A DNA stretch of 64,000 nt from Mikania micrantha. Lineage: Eukaryota > Streptophyta > Magnoliopsida > Asterales > Asteraceae. The first letter of the stretch is position 1, and each line of letters begins with the position of its first letter. Below, piece by piece: positions 57,136-64,000 of the stretch. A program made the translations under genes and the position numbers. Location: positions 59,666,031 through 59,730,030 of the forward strand of contig CM018682.1 in NCBI GenBank assembly GCA_009363875.1. Direction: 5' to 3'. The notes below the pieces were generated by a model. It did not search any database and was not told the DNA's origin. It was given only the letters and a program-made list of their open reading frames with translations.

Positions 57136-57747
57136 TGCAGGTCTGGTGTCATATGGTTATCAAAGCTGCTGATGTATTATCTAACTCCAAACGTGTTTTG
57201 GGACTTGATATTATATGTTGGCTTTCGTGCGAACAGTGATTGGACTGTTTACACTCATTTTCTTACTTGATGTTATTTTGGGTTGCAGCTCATCCGTGTG
57301 AATCTTATGATGCTTTAACTTACCTATGCCTTATATCATATACTCATGTTTACAAATGTTTAAACCTATTGTTCTCACCAACTACGTCTGTAGTTGACAG
57401 TTACTTTTCACGTGTTTCAGGTAATCAGGTTTAAGACATTCTCAGAGACAACTAAGAAGACCATACTAAGATAGAACAAGATGAAGAAACATGCTAGGAT
57501 GGATTAGAAACACACTAAATCCTAATTGTTTACTTGTCTTGTTTGAAGTCTTATTTTGTAAACTATATTTTGGGTCTGTAGTTGTCTTACTTTTGGTAGA
57601 TAGATTGTCTGTAACTAATCAACTGTCTAAACATTATGAAATGTAGTAATCCATTGTGGTTGTTCTTATTCAATACTTGTGCATGATTCAACTGTTCATA
57701 CGTCACCGCGCCGTGGATTCCGCACGCGGCGCAGGGGTGTGACAGGT

Positions 57748-57760
57748 TGGTATCAGAGCC
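57748..57760 (+). promoter_or_regulatory. Primer-binding site of gypsy element G2
   Basis: TGGTATCAGAGCC, identical to the plant initiator tRNA-Met primer site, three bases after the LTR end TGTGACA. Confidence 0.9.
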
Positions 57761-59537
57761 AAGGTTGTAGAGAACTAGGAAAAACCCAATGTTTAATGAC
57801 CTAGACTATAACCTAAGCTACCCAATAGGACTAAGTGCTATAGGCTTGAGGAACTTAGGATCTAAGTAACTTAAGTGAGCATTAAGTCTACAATAAGCTT
57901 GAAAGATCTTAGGGACATTTTTCTAAGATTAGATCTTGAGTCAAAGAATTTGAATCGGACTTCTATAATTTTTGAAACCGGATTAAATTCTCACACATAC
58001 GCATTTAAGAATTTTAGAGGCAAGGATCTGTATTCTTAGTATCCTTGATCTGAAATTCTCACACAGAGATCATTATAGAAATTCTGAGGCAAAGATCTGT
58101 ATTTTCAGTATCTTTAATATGAATTTCTTGTCATATTCATTATAGGATTTAGAGGCAAAGATTGGTATCTTTGATCTAAAGTCCTTGTCATATTCATTAT
58201 AGGAATTCAAATGTCAAGATCTATTAATTTAGAGTCTTGATTTGAAATCCTTGTCATATTCATTATAGGAATTCAAATGTCAAGATCTATTAATTTAGAG
58301 TCTTGATTTGAAATCCTTGTCATATTCATTATAGGAATTCAAATGTCAAGATCTATTAATTTAGAGTCTTGATTTGAAATCCTTGTCATGCTCATTATAG
58401 GAATTCAAAGGTCAAGAACTATTAATTTAGAATCTTGAGTTGGAATCCTTGTCATTGTTATCATTGTTATCATTATCAGGTGTTCATTATCATAGGAACT
58501 TTATAACTTAGAATCTGTGTAACAGTATTCTTTAGTTGAAGTTCTCACAAGAGATCATTATACTCGATACTGTAGGTATTAAGAACCTAGGTTAGTTAAC
58601 CTAGGACACACATGCTAAAACCTAAGGTTTTAATTTCGAGTAAATTAAGAACCATGGTTTACATAATCATTATCATAGTCACAGAACAAGAGGCAATCAT
58701 GAAACAATCATAATCAATCAACAGTTGGAATCTTAGCCCCAAATATAGACGACGGATTAACGCTGATGTGTTGAGGTAAGTGGTGGGTCGGTGAGAGCTT
58801 ACCCTATATATAAGCTTATTTCAGTATGTTAGGGGGAATCCGGCGTTTGTATTTGGAGTGAGGATTCGGGATCAACTGGACACATGGATCATTAGTCAAA
58901 CACATGGGATACAAACATTTGGGAAAACAATCATTGGTGAATCAAATCATAGTGCAATTCAAACTTGGATGAACCAAACATTATGGTGAATCAATCAAGT
59001 TGTGAACATTTTCAATGTAAACCTTAAGTGAAATTCTTAAGTGATTACATCATAAGTACTTACTGACATAAGTTAACAGGACAGTGTAGAACACACGTAT
59101 GATTTAGTTCTACATGTTAACAACTGTTAGTAGGTGCACGCATAACATAATCATAGTTCAATCATGGGATCAATCATAGTTCAAGTTGATCAAAGATCAT
59201 GGGATTCTTAATCAATGGAACACACTTGGGAATCAGTACAAACGTGTTGCCAAATGCTAGCAAGGGCATGATCGTGGTATATCGAAACGGTGGTGGGCAG
59301 CGAGAGTGAGCCCTATATATAAACTATTTTCGGTATATCGGGAAAGTGTCAGTGTGTAGGTTTGGTGGAGAGATCATGGGACATCGTACATATTCACATG
59401 ATAAGTATGCAAATAAGTTGATAACTTATACGTGTACTGGATCATATTACAATTGAATGATAATACTAGTATTATGGATATATTACTGACCTTATCATGA
59501 AAATTCAATTGTATCCTTCCTCATTACTGACCCGCTT
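57761..59537 (+). other. Long leader of G2 between primer site and gag
   Basis: About 1.8 kb of non-coding DNA, far longer than the 150-nt leader of G1. It includes a 66-bp tandem repeat (58118-58460) and two copies of a GTGGTGGG...CCCTATATATAA module (58778-58835 and 59283-59335) that in other families lies inside the LTR. No gene seen. Confidence 0.6.
58118..58460 (+). repeat. 66-bp tandem repeat, about five copies
   Basis: CCTTGTCAT recurs at 66-bp spacing (58183, 58249, 58315, 58381, 58447). Each unit has TATTCATTATAGGAATTCAA and GATCTATTAATTTAGAGTC. The middle copies are almost identical; outer ones are degenerate. Confidence 0.88.
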
Positions 59538-62135
59538 GTGGCTTCTATTCGTAGAATGCCTCCCCGACGTGATCCTAACGGAGGGGGTTCAACAAGTGGC
59601 AACGACGATGAAATCAACAAGATTGCTCGAGCTATCGCTGTTCATATGAGGGAAGTAATCCCTGGTATGGTCACTGATATTACCCAGAATCTTCGGGGAA
59701 GTACTAGTGATTCAGCACATAACTCAAATGCTACAACTACTGGAACTGCTAACTTCACTTTCAAGCAGTTCAATGATGCTAAGCCTCCTAAGTACTCTGG
59801 TACTGAAGGAGCTACCGGCCTACTGCAATGGTTGGAGAGCATCGAAGACATTCTCGACTTCACTGGATGCCCTGAAAATCTGAAGGTCAAGACGGCCTCA
59901 AGCGCTTTTCACAAAGGCGCACTCACCTGGTGGAATTCTGAGAAGAACACCAGAGGACGTGAAGTTGCTCTAGCTTTACCATGGGACGGATTCAAGAACT
60001 TACTTGTGGAAAAGTTTTGTCCACGTCATGAACTGAAGAAACTGGAGGTGGAGATGTGGAATCTGGTGCAAGATAGTGGAGAGAACGCAAAGTATACAAC
60101 TCGGTTCCATGAGTTGTGCATTCTGGTGCCTCATTTGGTTACTCCTCTATCCCGCAGGATAGAGAAATACATTGAAGGTTTGCCTTTGGTTATCAGAGGA
60201 ACTGTTATGGGGAACAACCCCACTACTCTGGAAGCAGCCATTCAACTTGGTGCTACTCTTACTGAAGAGTATGTGAAGTCTGGAGTGCTCACCCGAAAGG
60301 GATTCAAGAGAGCACAGATTGAAGAAGGCAAGAAGCCTGAACAGCACCATCACAAGAAGAAAAAGCAAAAGACAATCAAGAACTTTGCAGCGTTGACTGC
60401 AGCTGCTCCTACTCATGCCACACCTATCAATGCTATGCCACAACCTGCTAACGCCAGAAAGTCTTATACTGGCACATTGCCACTTTGCACCAAATGCCAG
60501 TATCATCATCTGCCCAACACTCCATGCAAGAAGTGTCTCAAATGTGGGCGTATGGGACACTTTGCAGCTACATGCCGAGCTGCTCATCTTGCTGCTGCAA
60601 CAACTGCTGCCACTACCACTGCTGCTACAGGTGGAAGGGCCTGTTACAATTGTGGAGCAGAGGGACACTTCAGAAATCAGTGTCCAAAACTCAACAACAA
60701 TACTGCTGCTGCTCGTGCTTTTGTTATTGGAACTGCTGAAGCACGTGAAGAGCCGGCAGTCATCACGGGTACATTTCTTATCAATGATCACTATGTTTCA
60801 ATCATATTCGATACTGGTGCTGATAAAAGTTTTATCTCTACTCATACTGCTTCTTTGCTTAATATGCAACTATCCACACTTACTGCTCCTTATACTGTAG
60901 AAGTAGCGAATGGTAAGACCATAGTTGTAGATTCCATAATTCATGCTTGTGAGCTAAGATTAAATGACCATCTCTTTTCCATCGATCTCATTCTTATGAC
61001 TCTCGGAAGCTTCGAAGTTGTAGTAGGAATGGATTGGTTGTCCAAAAACAATGCTGAAATCGTGTGCTCTGAGAAACTTATCCGAATCCCCTTACCGTCC
61101 GGTGAAACGATGATAGTCTACGGCGAGAAACCATGCCGCGGATTGAAGATTGTATCGTGCATCAAGGCGAGGAAGTACTTGAAGAAGAAATATTTTGCTT
61201 TCTTAGCCCATGTAGTGGAAAAGAAACCTAAAAAGAAAGCAGTTGGAGATGTTCCAGTTATTAGAGATTATCCAGACGTATTTCCAGAAGACTTGCCTGG
61301 ACTACCACCAGTCCGACAAGTGGAGTTTAGAATTGATCTCGTCCCTGGAGCAAACCCAGTGGCGAAGTCACCATATCGATTAGCACCGTCTGAGATGCAA
61401 GAACTGTCTAGTCAGCTTCAAGAACTTTTAGACAAAGGTTTCATAAGACCGAGTTTCTCTCCATGGGGAGCCCCGGTTCTCTTTGTCAAAAAGAAAGACG
61501 GTTCATTTCGCATGTGCATCGACTATCGTGAGCTAAACAAGTTGACCATCAAGAACAGATATCCTCTGCCTAGGATCGATGATCTGTTTGATCAATTACA
61601 GGGAGCAACCTGCTTCTCTAAGATTGATTTACGGTCCGGGTATCATCAGTTAAGAGTAAATGATGAGGATATACCAAAGACTGCGTTTAGGACTCGATAT
61701 GGACACTATGAGTTTGTGGTTATGCCATTTGGGCTGACCAATGCACCCGCAGTGTTCATGGACTTGATGAATCGAGTCTGCAGGCCTTACTTGGATCAGT
61801 TTGTTATTGTCTTTATTGATGATATACTGATTTATTCCAAGTCGGAACAAGAGCACGAGGATCATTTGAGGAAAGTCTTAGAGTTACTAAGAGCTGAACA
61901 ACTCTATGCTAAATTCTCAAAGTGTGAATTTTGGCTAAAGGAAGTTCACTTCTTAGGACATGTCATAAACAAAGATGGGATACATGTAGATCCGGCGAAG
62001 ATTGAGGCGATTAAGAACTGGACTACCCCATCTACTCCAACAGAGATTCGCTCATTTCTGGGTTTGGCAGGTTATTACAGAAGATTCATTGCAAACTTCT
62101 CTAAGATAGCCTTGCCACTTACCACTTTGACTTAG
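59538..62135 (+). pseudogene. Gypsy gag-protease-RT of element G2, ended by TAG
   Basis: An 865-codon frame: basic, Arg-rich start (MASIRRMPPRRDP), gag domain (LLQWLESIEDILDFTGCPE, GALTWWNSEKNTRG), two CCHC knuckles (CLKCGRMGHFAATC and CYNCGAEGHFRNQC), protease DTGADKSF, and RT with FIDDILIYS. It ends in the RT-RNase H connection at TAG (62133-62135); a second TAG follows in frame at 62166-62168. In G1 both places have Gln (LTKLTQKS and WTQKQEEAF). Start choice: G1 begins with the related MIRMPPRR, so either the ATG at 59538 or the inner one before PPRRDP is possible. The product is the same type as in G1, and the closely related pol suggests one lineage (Tekay/Del-like, tentative). Confidence 0.88.
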
Positions 62136-64000
62136 AAAAGTCAAGCGTTTATATGGGGACAGAAATAGGAAGATGCATTTCAACTTCTTAAACAGAAGTT
62201 ATGCAACTCCCCTGTCCTTAGTCTTCCAGAAGGCAGTGATGATTTCATTGTCTACTGTGATGCTTCAAACCTTGGTCTTGGTTGTGTACTTATGCAACGG
62301 GACAAGGTCATTGCTTATGCTTCAAGACAACTTAAGGTTCACGAGAAGAATTACACTACTCATGACCTTGAGTTAGGGGCTGTGGTCTTTGCATTGAAGA
62401 TTTGGAGACACTACCTGTACGGTACTAAATGTGTCATCTATACAGACCACAAGAGCCTGCAACACATTCTCAATCAGAAAGAACTCAACATGAGACAACG
62501 ACGTTGGGTTGAGCTTCTAACTGATTACGACTGTGAGATTCGTTACCATCCGGGTAAAGCCAATGTGGTAGCGGATGCTCTTAGTCGCAAGGAACCAGTC
62601 AAACCGATTCGTGTAAGAGCCATGGAGATCAACACACAGCCAAACTTGAAAGACTTGATTCGTATTGCACAACAACAAGTAGTAACTGATAATCAACTCA
62701 AGACAGACTTGGATTGTGGCATTGAGAAGAAATTAGAACCCCGATCTGATGGGGTGTTATATCTCAACGGCCGCATTTGGATTCCAAAGTCAGAAGAATT
62801 GCGCACACTCATCTGTGATGAGGCTCATAAGTCGCGATACTCAGTTCATCCTGGAGCCGACAAGATGTATCAGGACTTGAGGACATCTTACTGGTGGCCG
62901 GGAATGAAGAAAGACATAGCACTGTATGTGGGAAAATGTCTTACATGTTCAAAAGTCAAAGCAGAACATCAAAAGCCTTCGGGACTTCTACAGCAACCTG
63001 AAATTCCTCAATGGAAATGGGAGCAAATTTCCATGGATTTCATAACAAAGTTGCCGAGAACTCCACGAGGTTTCGATTCGATTTGGGTGATCGTTGATCG
63101 ACTCACCAAATCTGCTCATTTTCTCCCGATCCGAGAGGATTACAAGATGGAGAAGTTATCCACATTGTACATCAACGAAATCATTGCATGTCATGGTACT
63201 CCAACATCAATCATATCTGATCGTGATAGTCGTTTCACTTCTCGCTTTTGGCAATCATTACAAAAGGCTTTGGGAACGCGTGTTAATCTTAGCACGGCGT
63301 ATCATCCCCAAACCGATGGTCAAAGCGAAAGGACTATCCAAACACTTGAAGACATGCTTCGTTCTTGTGTCATTGACTTCGGTGGAAGTTGGGACACTCA
63401 TCTCCCACTCATTGAGTTTTCATATAACAATAGCTATCATACGAGCATTCAATGTGCACCATTCGAGGCTCTATATGGTAGAAAGTGCCGATCACCGGTC
63501 TGTTGGACCGAGATTGGTGACTCACAGGTCGTAGGACCAGAACTCATTCAGGAAACATCAGACAAGATCATAATCATTCAGTCACGGCTTAAGGCCGCAC
63601 GAGATCGGCAGAAGAGTTATGCTGATCGACGTCGGAAACCGCTTGAGTTTCAAGTCGGTGACCGAGTCTTACTCAAAGTTTCTCCCTGGAAAGGCGTTGT
63701 CCGATTCGGGAAGAAAGGGAAACTTGCACCAAGGTACGTTGGACCTTTTGAGATCCTGGAACGGATTGGTCCCGTAGCCTACAAACTCAAACTTCCAGTG
63801 GAGCTAAGCAATGTTCATGATACTTTTCATGTATCAAATCTTAAGAAATGCTTAGCGGATCATGATGTTCAGATTCCACTGGAAGACATACAGATTCAGA
63901 ACAACATGCAATTCATAGAACGTCCAGTTGAGATCATGGATCATGGGGTCAAGAAACTTAAACGCAGCCGTATTCCGATCGTGAAAGTACGATGGGAGGG
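62136..64000 (+). pseudogene. Gypsy RNase H and integrase of G2, cut by the window edge
   Basis: Same frame as the upstream part, open to the right edge apart from the TAG at 62166. RNase H: YCDASNLGLGCVLMQRDK, TDHKSLQHILNQKELNMRQR. Integrase: zinc finger (DEAHKSRYSVHPGADK, CLTCSKVKAEH), catalytic Asp regions (SMDFITKLPRTPRG, SDRDSRFTSRFWQS), then QTDGQSERTIQTLEDM with the Glu. The C-terminal part (GPFEILERIGPVAYKLKLP, HDTFHVSNLKKCLAD) ends near KVRWEG. No frameshift was seen, so apart from two amber codons the polyprotein is intact as far as the window shows. Confidence 0.85.

Larger units (their letters stand above)
54214..57744 (+). repeat. 5' LTR of gypsy element G2
   Basis: The 3' end GGGGTGTGACA (57744) is followed by a primer-binding site. 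The start is set at TGTAACAGG (54214), but similarity to 59320 extends across this point, so it may lie some tens of bp away. Sense features: U3 with GTGACGAT; TATA-like GAGCTATAAAAGCC (about 54606); leader; donor-like CTTGAG|GTAATG (about 54834); CGAACC array (55030-55515); GGCCCA cluster (55535-55870); putative intron 56292-57420; a duplicated hairpin (57035-57135). The other LTR is beyond the right edge. Confidence 0.65.

Noticed and set aside
52403..57744. A single 5.3-kb LTR for element G2
   Set aside because: It would contain two U3-like starts, two leaders and two CGAACC arrays. Homology to two different LTR families supports a fragment (52403 to about 54213) followed by the true LTR, though the exact boundary stays uncertain.
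60147..60791. 214-codon minus-strand frame
   Set aside because: Lies wholly antisense to the gypsy gag with CCHC knuckles; Ser/Cys-rich composition is the reverse reading of the coding strand.
63094..63534. 146-codon plus-strand frame in another phase
   Set aside because: It overlaps the integrase frame, which is clearly the real one; the alternative frame has no domain.

Overview
The window is plant nuclear DNA from a eudicot. The evidence is a chloroplast-targeted protein gene with GT-AG introns, tRNA-derived SINE and hAT debris inside those introns, and nested Ty3/gypsy and Ty1/copia retrotransposons. The unusually long LTRs and the repeat families are compatible with a large Asteraceae-type genome, but I cannot prove the family from sequence alone. 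Only one host gene is visible, in the first 5.7 kb. Nearly everything else is mobile-element DNA inserted into other mobile-element DNA.

Layout. 1-5.7 kb: a minus-strand gene of the plant Ycf45/SpoIIIAA-like P-loop ATPase family. I can join eight exons in frame (633 codons); the 3' exons lie off the left edge. Its 1.9-kb intron holds a SINE split by two abutting hAT-type elements with 8-bp target duplications. 6.0-9.9 kb and 22.4-22.7 kb: a chain of fold-back elements separated by (TA)n tracts. 9,939-22,415: a nearly complete minus-strand Ty3/gypsy element with 3.7-3.9-kb LTRs, inserted into a fold-back element (5-bp duplication AAAAC). 22.7-24.3 kb: a Helitron-like segment with a 112-bp repeat. 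25.1-29.4 kb: a small MITE and three more (TA)n-bounded fold-back elements. 29.4-30.6 kb: a copia LTR remnant split by a GGTACC-rich hAT element. 30.6-37.5 kb: gypsy-type LTRs, one a 4.2-kb solo LTR with a perfect duplication (CTAGA). 37.5-49.3 kb: a decayed Ty1/copia element interrupted by a 2.8-kb solo LTR (duplication TCAAC). 49.3-57.7 kb: three more LTRs or LTR fragments. 57.7-64 kb: leader and gag-pol of a second Ty3/gypsy element on the plus strand, cut by the right edge.

The most interesting signals are in the LTRs. (1) Several LTR families, and also the copia element, carry dense arrays of the 6-mer GGTTCG/CGAACC, usually next to arrays of TGGGCC. (2) Downstream of the array, each fuller LTR has a splice-donor-like site (CAG|GTGAG) whose sequence is complementary to a second site just upstream of an acceptor-like TTTCTCAG or TTTCAG. 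The two halves change together between families, which suggests a conserved RNA pairing across a putative leader intron. (3) The in-frame stops in both gypsy polyproteins are all TAG; two lie where the other copy has Gln, as expected for deamination of methylated CAG.

The retroelement proteins work together within each element: Gag packages the RNA, protease cuts the polyprotein, RT/RNase H copies the RNA from a tRNA-Met primer site, and integrase inserts the cDNA. None of the copies seen here is intact.
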